The position numbers and the translations under genes are program-made. The notes beneath the pieces were generated by a model. That model saw nothing but the letters and a program-made list of their open reading frames with translations. It was not told where the DNA came from and ran no database searches. From Planctomycetota bacterium (GTDB lineage Bacteria > Planctomycetota > Phycisphaerae > Sedimentisphaerales > Anaerobacaceae), in contig JAFNGF010000143.1 in assembly GCA_017885385.1 (NCBI GenBank), forward strand, positions 9,884 through 45,175: a DNA stretch of 35,292 nt, in the 5' to 3' direction. Shown one piece after another: positions 1-7,500 of the stretch; the stretch's first letter is position 1; every line of letters starts with the position of its first letter.

Positions 1-360
1 AATATGGACTTTGAAAAGGCCGCCTTCTACTGCGCCAAGATTCTGAAAAAATTGATGCCCATAAAGAGCGGCGATGTCATTAACATCAATATACCCTTGC
101 TGTCGGCTGGAGAGCCGAAAGGCGTAAAGGTTGTGCCTCAATCAACGGGCGGCCTGCACGAGTATTACATCGCTCAAAAAGATGAGCAAAGCCAGACCCT
201 ATTCCAACTGGCTGGAGGCACCCACCGCTCTGAGATAAGCTCAACCGACACCACTGCGTTGGCAGAAGGCTTTATAACTATAACGCCCCTGGTCGCTGAT
301 ATGACCAGCCACAGCAAAATGGCCGACCTGCAATCTCAAGTAGAAAGCATCTCTCTATAG
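1..360 (+). CDS. surE: 5'/3'-nucleotidase SurE, C-terminal part (cut by window edge)
   Basis: The reading frame is open to the left edge and ends with TAG at 358-360, so only the last ~119 residues are present. Two features match SurE: the central segment DVININIPLL followed by KGVKVVPQ (SurE: VNVNIP ... G+++T+Q), and the closing block TDTTALAEGFITITPLVADM (SurE: TD..A...GY+S+TPL..D+T). SurE is a metal-dependent phosphatase acting on nucleoside monophosphates in the cytoplasm. The Asp-Asp metal site and the SGIN motif would be in the missing N-terminal part. The ATG at position 4 is internal, not the start. A palindrome follows the stop within 10 bases. Confidence 0.85.
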   Translation, partial: NMDFEKAAFYCAKILKKLMPIKSGDVININIPLLSAGEPKGVKVVPQSTGGLHEYYIAQKDEQSQTLFQLAGGTHRSEISSTDTTALAEGFITITPLVADMTSHSKMADLQSQVESISL

Positions 361-364
361 GCTG

Positions 365-402
365 GATGCCGGTCATCCCGATCTAGTCGGGAGCACAGCA
401 TC
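365..402. repeat. Small nested palindrome downstream of surE
   Basis: GATGC (365-369) pairs with GCATC (398-402), and inside it TCCCGA (376-381) pairs with TCGGGA (387-392). There is no T-tract, so it is not a clear intrinsic terminator. The TCCCGA/TCGGGA core also occurs at about 15052-15066, which suggests a dispersed palindrome. Confidence 0.5.
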
Positions 403-438
403 GGCGAACTTATTTGCTGAGAAATTGCCGCATCTCAG

Positions 439-467
439 TTGACATAGCGTATTGAGTGCTGTAGAAT
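439..467 (+). promoter_or_regulatory. Sigma70-type promoter for the H-X9-DG gene
   Basis: A perfect -35 TTGACA (439-444) and a -10 TAGAAT (462-467) are separated by 17 bases. Transcription would start near 474, giving a leader of about 64 nt before the ATG at 538. The leader holds a clear ribosome-binding site (GAGGGAGG, 527-534). Confidence 0.7.
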
Positions 468-537
468 AAACGTTTGTAAGGTTTGCATCCTGACGGCGCA
501 ACGGTGGAGCCTATTTCTTTATAAGAGGGAGGATAGA

Positions 538-1335
538 ATGAGCAGAAGCGCATTCACACTGATTGAGCTTTTGGTAGTAATTGCAATTATCGCCGTTCTG
601 ATGGCAATTCTACTGCCTTCCCTGCAGCTGGCAAGGGAGCAGGCCAACGCTATCCGCTGCATTAGCAACCTGAGAACGCTGACGTTAGCCTGGCTAGTAT
701 ATAAGGACGACTATGATGCCAAGATGGTGGGCGGCCATGTCGGAGAAAAAAGGAGCGGCATTCTTGTTGACTGGGTGGATAGCCCATCCAGTGGCCAGGC
801 CCCGCTGGATGAGAAAAAGGCATCTTGCAGAAGGGGCCTGCTGTGGCCTTACGTCAAGCTTATAGATGTATACCGCTGCCCCGGCGACTTAAGAAAGATG
901 AACCCACCGCACTGGGCCTTTCGCAGCTATTCCATCAGCGGCAACATGTTCGGAGAGGAAAGATTTTCAGGGTGGACTGGAAGGGCGCTACGGCTATACA
1001 CGGAGATAAAACAGCCTGCCGATAAGTACGTCTTCGTAGAGGAAATCGATCCGAGAGGATACAACATGGGCTCCTGGGTCGTTAACGCGCCCCCCAGCAA
1101 CAGCTGGATCGACCCGCTGGCAATCTGGCACAACAAACAAAGCACACTCAGTTGGGCCGATGGGCGGGCTGAAAAACACCGATGGGTCGATAGGAGCACT
1201 ATGGAAGCTGCCCAGGATGCCTTCGATGGTCTGCAGCGCGCGTTCGATAGGACCCCGCCCGCAGGCGAGGGCGAAGACCTGAAATTCATGCAGGACCGCT
1301 ATCAATTATGGCCCACCAGGCGCCCCTATCCGTAA
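538..1335 (+). CDS. Prepilin-like protein with H-X9-DG motif (DUF1559-like)
   Basis: This is a 265-aa protein with a type IV pilin-like N-terminus: MSRSA, then FTLIELLVVIAIIAVL, a class III signal with Phe at +1, Glu at +5 and a hydrophobic helix. The -1 residue is Ala rather than Gly, as is common in planctomycetes and verrucomicrobia. Near the C-terminus is His-N-K-Q-S-T-L-S-W-A-Asp-Gly, an exact H-X9-DG motif. These proteins form large paralogous families of presumed exported or surface pseudopilins in Planctomycetota; their function is unknown. The start is fixed by GAGGGAGG five bases upstream and by the promoter at 439-467. It may be a client of the secretion machinery at 9502-26909, but that is inference. 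Confidence 0.9.
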   Translation: MSRSAFTLIELLVVIAIIAVLMAILLPSLQLAREQANAIRCISNLRTLTLAWLVYKDDYDAKMVGGHVGEKRSGILVDWVDSPSSGQAPLDEKKASCRRGLLWPYVKLIDVYRCPGDLRKMNPPHWAFRSYSISGNMFGEERFSGWTGRALRLYTEIKQPADKYVFVEEIDPRGYNMGSWVVNAPPSNSWIDPLAIWHNKQSTLSWADGRAEKHRWVDRSTMEAAQDAFDGLQRAFDRTPPAGEGEDLKFMQDRYQLWPTRRPYP

Positions 1336-1434
1336 GGGCCTCAAACTCGACAGATTCTCTCGGCATTGAGAGCACAGACCTTATAACATAAACACGGGCA
1401 CGGCCTCCTTGGCGCCGCGGCCGGCGGCAAGACA

Positions 1435-2010
1435 ATGTTCGACTTGTTTGAACAGCCCTGGACGTTGGTGGGCGCTGCGGTGCTGGTGTTATTCGGCATG
1501 CTGACATTCCGCAGCGTCCTCCCGGAAAAACGCCGGTGGTGGCAATTGGCCGTGCCGGCCTTCATTGTTGCAGCCGCATTCGGGACGGACCTTCTCGTTC
1601 AGACCGACCGCGAGAAAATTTACGCCCTGCTTAAAAAGGGCATGAAAGCCATTGAGCAAGAAGACCCTAACGCCCTGGCGGCAATCATTTCCGCCGATTA
1701 CAACGATTCCTACCATAACAGTAAACAAGAATTGATGGCCCACACCTGGAGACAGATGGAGCGGTCCGGCGTCCAGAAAATCAAAAAAAACAGTGCTCTC
1801 GTACAACTGTCACCACCGCAGGCAACTGTCAATCTGATAGTATTGGTAAGATTCGAGCAGGATAGTTACATCGCTCAGAATTACAAGCCGTGGCTGCTGA
1901 TAAAGATAAGAATCAATTTTCAAAAGCAGCCCGACAAGAGCTGGTTGATTAACAGAGCCGAAGTGCTTGAGGTCGATAAACAACCGGTTCAATGGCGGCA
2001 GGTCAAATAG
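1435..2010 (+). CDS. Membrane-anchored protein with NTF2-like soluble domain, function unknown
   Basis: The 191-aa protein has two hydrophobic segments (about residues 10-25 and 39-53) separated by a basic KRRWW turn, followed by a soluble domain of ~135 residues. That domain begins with a helix (REKIYALLKKGMKAIEQEDP) and continues with alternating strands. This resembles SnoaL/NTF2-like 'limited accumulation' domains (helix, then 'a...D...l...ls.dy', then strands ending in a W-L-I-xx-xEV strand), but I cannot assign a family with certainty. The ATG has only a weak ribosome-binding site (GGCGGCAAG). It is 99 bases downstream of the H-X9-DG gene on the same strand and could be co-transcribed. 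A long hairpin follows the stop. Confidence 0.7.
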   Translation: MFDLFEQPWTLVGAAVLVLFGMLTFRSVLPEKRRWWQLAVPAFIVAAAFGTDLLVQTDREKIYALLKKGMKAIEQEDPNALAAIISADYNDSYHNSKQELMAHTWRQMERSGVQKIKKNSALVQLSPPQATVNLIVLVRFEQDSYIAQNYKPWLLIKIRINFQKQPDKSWLINRAEVLEVDKQPVQWRQVK

Positions 2011-2057
2011 CCGGGCGGCAGTGTCAAAACGGTCCGCACAAGGCGGATAAATATTCA

Positions 2058-2124
2058 GCCCCGCACCGGGACCAGCACCTACGGGCAAGTCTGAGTTCTG
2101 TGGCCGGGACAATTGGTGCGGGGC
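2058..2124. repeat. Perfect 10-bp inverted repeat with 47-base loop
   Basis: GCCCCGCACC (2058-2067) pairs exactly with GGTGCGGGGC (2115-2124). The sequence before the left arm (ATAAATATTCA, 2048-2058) resembles the foot of the REP-like hairpins elsewhere (GAATATTCAGCCCC at 22693-22706). It may be a longer relative of that family. It lies between two converging genes and may act as a transcription boundary. Confidence 0.5.
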
Positions 2125-2166
2125 GGGGCGGCGTTGCTGCGATTGAGGATGCCGCTTGCCAGCGGG

Positions 2167-2352
2167 TTATAGCTTTGCAGACTTACAGAGGCTTTTTTCT
2201 CCGGCTGCAACCCGGCCGCAGATCTTGCAATAGAACTTGCCGCCTTTGACAAGGGCTTTGTACTCTTTGGGATTGCTTAGCTGAAATCCCAGATTCGTCA
2301 AATAACACAAGTGTTTGCCGTGGCTTGGATGAGGCATTGCTGCTTTGGCCAT
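2167..2352 (-). CDS. Small cysteine/zinc-ribbon-like conserved protein
   Basis: This 61-aa protein starts at the ATG at 2352 (MAKAAMPHPSHGKHLCYL...) with GAAAGGG at the right distance upstream. The upstream extension to 2379 adds nothing credible. The C-terminal half reads KFYCKICGRVAAGEKSLCK: C-x2-C-G-R-V-A and a third Cys 11 residues on, with an earlier His/Cys cluster (HPSHGKHLC) that could complete a metal site. Small proteins ending in a 'C-x2-CGRVA...LC.P..L' tail are, as I recall, common in anaerobic deltaproteobacteria and planctomycetes; their role is unknown. It faces away from hisF and shares the AT-rich repeat region at 2373-2432 as its upstream DNA. Confidence 0.65.
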   Translation of the reverse strand: MAKAAMPHPSHGKHLCYLTNLGFQLSNPKEYKALVKGGKFYCKICGRVAAGEKSLCKSAKL

Positions 2353-2372
2353 AATCTGCCCTTTCAAATCAT

Positions 2373-2432
2373 CAGTCAATTTCTAACTGTCAATTTTCAA
2401 TTTACAATTGTCAATTGTCAATTTACAATTGC
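2373..2432. repeat. AT-rich word-like repeat (CAATTT/CAATTG units) between divergent genes
   Basis: The stretch is built from imperfect repeats of TCAATTT, ACAATTG and TCAATTG. It includes the direct repeat TTGTCAATTGTCAATT and several CAATTG palindromes. Similar word-like stretches occur at 3411-3462, 18478-18521, 22247-22392, 24520-24567 and 25165-25198. It lies in the upstream regions of both the small cysteine protein and hisF, and contains several TTGTCA sequences near the -35 consensus. Confidence 0.6.
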
Positions 2433-2473
2433 TTTCGGTCGGCGGATTCGACTCTATTACGGAGATAGGTCTT

Positions 2474-3238
2474 ATGGACTACAGAAGAATTATCCCCTGC
2501 TTGGATGTGAAGGACGGGCGATTAGTCAAGGGCATCAACTTTGTGAAGCTAGAAGATGTGGGCGACCCCGCAGAAAATGCCGCCGTTTACAGCCAGGCGG
2601 GGGCAGACGAATTGGTCTTTCTCGATATCACGGCTACCATCGAGAAGAGAAAGACACTCCTGGATGCGGTCAAAAGAACGGTAGAGAGAATTTCCGTGCC
2701 GCTGACCGTCGGCGGGGGAATAGGAAGCTGCAAGGCAATCCAAGAACTGCTGGTAATCGGCGTATCAAGGGTATCCGTCAATACTGCCGCGGTGCGAAAT
2801 CCGAATTTCGTCAAAGAGGCATCTAAAGAATTCGGCAGTGATAAAATCGTCGTGGCGATAGACACCTCCAGCAATTCACAGCTGCCATCGGGCTTTGAAG
2901 TCATAGTGACCGGCGGTACTGTCGGTACAGGCCTTGACGCAGTCGCGTGGGCGAAAAAGGTGGAAGAGCTGGGAGCAGGAGCAATCCTTCCTACAAGCAT
3001 GGACACCGACGGCACACAGGCTGGATACGACATCCCTATGACTAGAGCGATTGCTGATGCGGTATCGCTGCCGGTGATTGCATCCGGCGGAGCCGGAACG
3101 CTCGAACACCTTTATCAGGCCATTGTTGAGGGCCACGCGGATGCAGTGCTGGTGGCGTCAATAGCCCACTTTGGCAAATACACCATAAGGCAGATGAAAG
3201 AGTATTTAGCCAAGCATCAGATACCTGTGAACCTGTGA
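2474..3238 (+). CDS. hisF: Imidazole glycerol phosphate synthase cyclase subunit HisF
   Basis: HisF makes IGP and AICAR from PRFAR and ammonia supplied by HisH, in histidine and purine-linked metabolism. The 254-aa product is full length for the family. Both catalytic aspartates are where they belong: Asp11 in RRIIPCLDVKDGR and Asp130 in KIVVAIDTS. Phosphate-binding loops of the half-barrels are visible (LTVGGGIGS at about 78-86; PVIASGGAG near 218). I chose the ATG at 2474 because it gives the standard N-terminus and has GGAG (2461-2464) upstream; the frame is open to 2408 but that segment is repeat DNA. No other his gene is adjacent, so it is an orphan here. Confidence 0.97.
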   Translation: MDYRRIIPCLDVKDGRLVKGINFVKLEDVGDPAENAAVYSQAGADELVFLDITATIEKRKTLLDAVKRTVERISVPLTVGGGIGSCKAIQELLVIGVSRVSVNTAAVRNPNFVKEASKEFGSDKIVVAIDTSSNSQLPSGFEVIVTGGTVGTGLDAVAWAKKVEELGAGAILPTSMDTDGTQAGYDIPMTRAIADAVSLPVIASGGAGTLEHLYQAIVEGHADAVLVASIAHFGKYTIRQMKEYLAKHQIPVNL

Positions 3239-3471
3239 AATTGCCGGCGGTCAACCACAGATTACACAGACTTGCTTCTTAACAGTGTGAATCCGTGTAA
3301 ATCCGTGTCTAAATTGCCAATTGCATATCGAAAGTCACACCTTAGAGCTGCCGATATAAGGATTGTATGAGTTCTGCCCGCCGGTGGTGGGCCGCAGTCT
3401 TTCGTCAGATGATTTTCGATTTACGATTTTCAATCGGCAATCGCCAATCGTAAATCTCGTAAGGGCCTGTA

Positions 3472-3633
3472 ATGTTCGGTAAACTGAAGAAAAACGGGTT
3501 GACTTTCAGCCCTGGGTCTTTCAGTATTCAATGGTATCCGAGCAGCAGAAGCTGCGTCAGCAGCAGCCGGCGAAGGCCCAAACCTGCCCAGATGCCCCCC
3601 TTGATGGTCCGCAAAGCCGACTGGCGCCGGTAG
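3472..3633 (+). CDS. Possible 53-aa basic peptide, unrecognised
   Basis: ATG at 3472 is preceded by AAGGG six bases upstream and the frame runs to TAG at 3631-3633. The product (MFGKLKKNGLTFSPGSF... ending RKADWRR) is rich in Ser, Arg and Pro, has no membrane segment, and resembles nothing I recognise. The good ribosome-binding site is the only positive evidence; the low-complexity SSSRRR-type composition argues for chance or gene debris. Confidence 0.2.
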   Translation: MFGKLKKNGLTFSPGSFSIQWYPSSRSCVSSSRRRPKPAQMPPLMVRKADWRR

Positions 3634-3737
3634 AACTGGCCACCGACTCTTCTTGTCTCCGCGATGTGCTTGACTTTCTCAGCATCCGGTTCGTGCCCGC
3701 AAACTCGAAGGTTTCCTCGACCACAAAACCGCATAAA

Positions 3738-3792
3738 AACCCGCGGTAAAACCACGGGCTAACTATTTAGCCCCCAAATTTATTTGGGGGTT
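3738..3792. repeat. REPIN-like double hairpin; terminator-like in both directions
   Basis: The left half is AACCCGCGG-TAAAA-CCACGGGCTAA (3738-3762). The right half is TTTAGCCCCCAAAT-TTATTTGGGGGTT (3766-3792). The two halves are inverted relative to each other, joined foot to foot by three bases. Read on the minus strand, the left half is a CCCGTGG/CCGCGGG hairpin followed by TTTTT, a plausible terminator for the PEP-CTERM-like gene that stops at 3836. Confidence 0.75.
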
Positions 3793-3835
3793 GTTCATTC
3801 CGGTATTTATGCCGGGGTTCTTCTTGTCTTACAAC

Positions 3836-4477
3836 TTACAGCGTCCCACGTCTGCGCAGTAAACTCACGAGACTCACACCAATCGTGCAAAGCAAAATAG
3901 CAGCCGGTGCAGGTATCACTTGTACATTATCGACGCCCAGAATCGACTCATACGAACCTGGCACTGCTCCGTCTGTGGTGGTGAAATCAAGCGTGTAAGT
4001 ATCGCTGACTGGCAAAACATACGAAATCCTCGTCCAGTCCACATTCTCATCCTCAGCGAGTTCATGGCCCGGAGTATTATGCTCGAAGAGCGTTACGCTG
4101 CCTGTTGACCAGGTCAATGTTCCCACAGCCGTGTCGTAATATGGGGCGATGTCTCCGAAGTCGAAGAAATAGTCGAACTGCAAAACAAGTCCGGCGTTGG
4201 CTATAAAGGTCTGACTGAGGGTCGCAACGTCTGTCCCCATGGTGTCAGTGCTCCACAGCGAGGCGAAATAACTGCCCTCGGTCGGTGTCCAGTCGGGCGC
4301 GATCGGAGGCACGACGTCACGGGACATCTCGAAATCGGTCACAAACACGGTTCCCGTGGAGGTCCAGCCTGTAAGGTCGGTGGTTTCGAATCCTCCGTTG
4401 GTGATGTTACTCTGTGCCGCCGGGCACAGAAACAGTACCACACCCACAAGAAGTGGGATGCATTTGTTACCCTTCAT
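3836..4477 (-). CDS. PEP-CTERM-type exported protein (PAP variant)
   Basis: The 213-aa secreted protein has a signal peptide (MKGNKCIPLLVGVVLFLCPAAQS) and a C-terminal sorting signal: IPAPAAILL, a hydrophobic helix (CTIGVSLVSLL) and a terminal RRR cluster. This is the tripartite PEP-CTERM layout with Pro-Ala-Pro replacing Pro-Glu-Pro, a variant I associate with Phycisphaerae-type genomes. The middle part (NGGFETTDLTGW at the start; ILGVDNVQV before the signal) has the beta-sandwich pattern common in PEP-CTERM 'NGGFE' proteins, often carbohydrate-related. The ATG at 4477 is chosen for GGAGGAGG four bases upstream; the extension to 4537 covers the promoter. It has its own consensus promoter (4529-4557). 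The exosortase that would process it is not in the window. Confidence 0.85.
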   Translation of the reverse strand: MKGNKCIPLLVGVVLFLCPAAQSNITNGGFETTDLTGWTSTGTVFVTDFEMSRDVVPPIAPDWTPTEGSYFASLWSTDTMGTDVATLSQTFIANAGLVLQFDYFFDFGDIAPYYDTAVGTLTWSTGSVTLFEHNTPGHELAEDENVDWTRISYVLPVSDTYTLDFTTTDGAVPGSYESILGVDNVQVIPAPAAILLCTIGVSLVSLLRRRGTL

Positions 4478-4528
4478 AAAACCTCCTCCGATATTCAATT
4501 GTTTGCTTAAATACTCCTCAAAAATACT

Positions 4529-4557
4529 ATTATACAATAATTGGTGTCTCCTGTCAA
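4529..4557 (-). promoter_or_regulatory. Perfect-consensus sigma70 promoter for the PEP-CTERM-like gene
   Basis: Read on the minus strand: TTGACA (complement of 4552-4557), 17 bases, TATAAT (complement of 4529-4534). All 12 hexamer positions match. The -35 box overlaps the last codons of the upstream beta-helix gene (stop at 4554), so the downstream gene is uncoupled from it. The predicted start is near 4522, giving a ~45-nt leader. Confidence 0.8.
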
Positions 4558-7500
4558 GGCGAAACTAATACGGAATCGCGTCCTTCAATCAAAACTCCGC
4601 TCGTGGTGCTTCCAGTCAGGATGCCTTCGGTATCGCCAAGTTTGAATCCGCATTTAAACGTAAGGAATCCATACATTGCATCGGGCAATCCGTCGGCATT
4701 CATATCTCGAATGGTGGGCGCACGCACCGGTGCGGCTTCAGCTCCAGTCCGTCCAAATCGCACCGTTGATGAATTCAAGGTCGTTACATTGAAGCTGGCG
4801 CTGCCGAAAACCACAACGGAGATGGTGTAATTCTTGCTGAGGTACACCCTGTTCGGTGTCTGGTTGGGGTAGATGTCGATACCTATGGCCAGGAGCAGCC
4901 AGCCATCCTGGCAGGTCCAGGGAAGGTTGTCCTGGCCGCCACTGAAGACATAAGGACTATCGACAATGCGGTCATGGTTTCCATCCGGCGTCGTCCAGTC
5001 GCTCCAGAAATTACCGCCGATTGGCGCATCCAGGTTGAAGACGTTGCCGCTTCCGCCATCGACATGCGCCTGCACGTGATTACTGATAAAGTTGTTGTTG
5101 TAGATAGTATTGACGTTGGAATTGTTCAGTTGGATTCCAGCCCATGTGCTCGAGCTGCACGTGTTGTGTGATAAGGTGTTGTTATTAGATTCTCCAAGGG
5201 ATATTCCAGCGAATTCTAGATTAACCCTGTTGCCTGTTAGGGTATTGCCGGAAGAATTGTCCAGGTTGATTCCACTCCATGTGTTCAGTTCAGCAATGTT
5301 ATCAGTTAGGTTATGGTCTTGGGAATGGTAAAGGCTTATTCCATTGTCGTTGTTCGAGTTGCATGTGTTGCCTGTTAGGGTATTGTTACTGGATTCCCAA
5401 ATGGCAATTCCGTTGCCGTTGTTCAAGCTGCATGTGTTGTCTGTTAGGGTATTGCCGGTGGAGTTTTGCAGGTTGATTCCTTCGCCGTTCAGACTATTCG
5501 TGTTGCCTGTTAGGTTATTCTTTTCGGAATAGTAAAGTCTGATTCCAGCCCATGAGCTCGAGTTGCATGTGTTGTCTGTTAGGTTGTTACCAATGGAATA
5601 GTCAAGACATATTCCAACGTTGTGCGAATTATTCGTGTTGCCTGTTAGGGTACTTCCATTGGAATAGTAAAGGTTGATTCCAGCCCATGTGTTCAATTCA
5701 GAATTGTTTCCCTCTAAGGTATTGTTATCGCAAGCGTGAAGGTCAATTCCAACGTTGTTCGAATTATTCGTGTTGCCTATTAGGTTATTGTTGTTACTAG
5801 ATCCCCAAAGGTTGATTCCAGCGCCGTCGTTCGAGCTGCATGTGTTGGTTGTAATGGTATTACCGGTGGAATTTTCCAGCCAGATTCCAGCCCGTTTGTT
5901 CGATTCACAAATGTTGCCTGTTAGGGTATTGCCTGTGGAATTGTACAGGCCGATTCCATCATAGTCGGTGCTCGAATTACATGTGTTGTTATTTAAAGTA
6001 TTGCCGTTGGAGGAATCGTGTATAGCGATTCCACACCAAGCGTTCGATTCACAAACGTTGCCTGTGAGGGTATTGCCGGTGGAATTGTCAAGGCTGATTC
6101 CAACGCCGTTCGAATTATTCGTGTTGCCTGTTAGGTTGTTACCGGAAGAATGCCACAGGTTGATTCCAGGCCCTGTGTTCGATTCAGAATTGTTTCCTTC
6201 TAAGGTATTGTTTTCGGAATAGTCAAGGGCGATTCCACGGCCGTTTAAATTAGTTGTGTTGCCTGTTAGGGTATTGCCGGAAGAATTCCCAATGTAGATT
6301 CCATTCCCAAAACTCTGGATATTTAGATTTTTGACGGTGACTCCGGTCCTTGCGAAAAGTGCGACTCCGTCACCCGACCCTGGTCCGACTACCCTATGCC
6401 CAGCCCCATCCAGAGTCAGATTGTCTTGGTCTATTCGGATGGATCCAGTCACATCTTGGGTCAGAGTATATGTCCTTGTAACAGGGTCCCACGTCCCAAC
6501 TGAGGTATTTGTGGGGATGGAAATTGCGGTTGTTGTGAAGCTCCAGATATTGCCCGTATATGTCGTGGCCCCGTCAAATTCATGTATCCGCCAATAGTAG
6601 GTGGTGCCGTATGCAAGGACTTCGGGGGTATAGGTGGTTTCTATCTGAGTGCCCTTATCTGTACCGCCTGTACCGGAAACCACATCAGCTTGATTGGTGC
6701 CAAAGTAGATATGGTGTGAAATCGCACCACTTCCGGGCGTCCAGTTCAGGGCAATATCAGTCGGCACATCCGTCGCCCCATTACCGGGGCTTGGGTTGGC
6801 GGCCTTGAAGGTGATCCAGGGCGAAAGAAACGTCCCGGAGATAATTGCCCGCGTCGGGATAGTCGGACCTTGCCACGCAACAGCCAAGTTGTCGTCACCC
6901 CCGCCTTCTGAGTGTAGGGCCTCGATGTAATATATTCTACCAGCCTCCAAAGCGATCTCACTAGAGCGTTGTTCAGGCGTCCTATCGAAGTCGCGCGAAG
7001 GCGTCCAGCCCGGCACGCTGGCAATCTGAACCGCGTGGGCAGGATCCTCATCCGTGCTCAGCCACAGTTGGCTCTGGTCATCGCTGGCAATCCAGAAGGT
7101 GTAGTTGCCGGTCTGTGGCGGATATAGATAGCCACGAACATGCGTCCCGTAGTTGTCCCTCCAATTTATGGGGCCTTCAAAACTTGTCCGCAACTCACTG
7201 CGATCAGGGCTATCCGGGAATGTAGGAAGGTTGAAGAGCGTTTCCAGAGTCTCGTTTGTGCCCCAGAAGTACTCGAACAAAATGTTGCCTGCTCCCTGTC
7301 CTTGTGTTGTGAACCTCCAGATATTGCCCGTATATGTCGTGGCCCCGTCAAATTCATCTATCCGCCAATAGTAAGTTGTGCCGTATGAAAGGGTTCCTGG
7401 CGGATCGTAGCTGGTTCCAATCTGAGTGCCCATGTCCGTGCTGGGTGTACCGGCAGCGACATCGGCCTGATTGGTACCAAAGTAGATATGGTGAGAAATC

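Larger units (their letters stand above)
3239..3835. other. Intergenic region of about 600 bp, repeat-rich, no confident gene
   Basis: From left to right: a decayed CACAGATTACACAG / GTGTAAATCCGTGTCT element (about 3252-3312); a word-like repeat (GATTTTCGATTTACGATTTT then CAATCGG/CAATCGC/CAATCGT, 3411-3462); a possible 53-codon ORF (3472-3633); and a REPIN-like double hairpin (3738-3792). Longer open frames between 3528 and 3755 on both strands look like shadows or gene remnants. I could not assign either to a family. Confidence 0.6.

Noticed and set aside
3528..3755. 75-codon minus ORF and overlapping 72-codon plus ORF
   Set aside because: Neither resembles a known family; they overlap each other and a REPIN element, and have no ribosome-binding site.
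5073..6302. Regularly spaced repeats that might suggest a CRISPR array
   Set aside because: The ~69-bp units have no conserved repeat/unique spacer alternation; they encode beta-helix coils in an intact reading frame.
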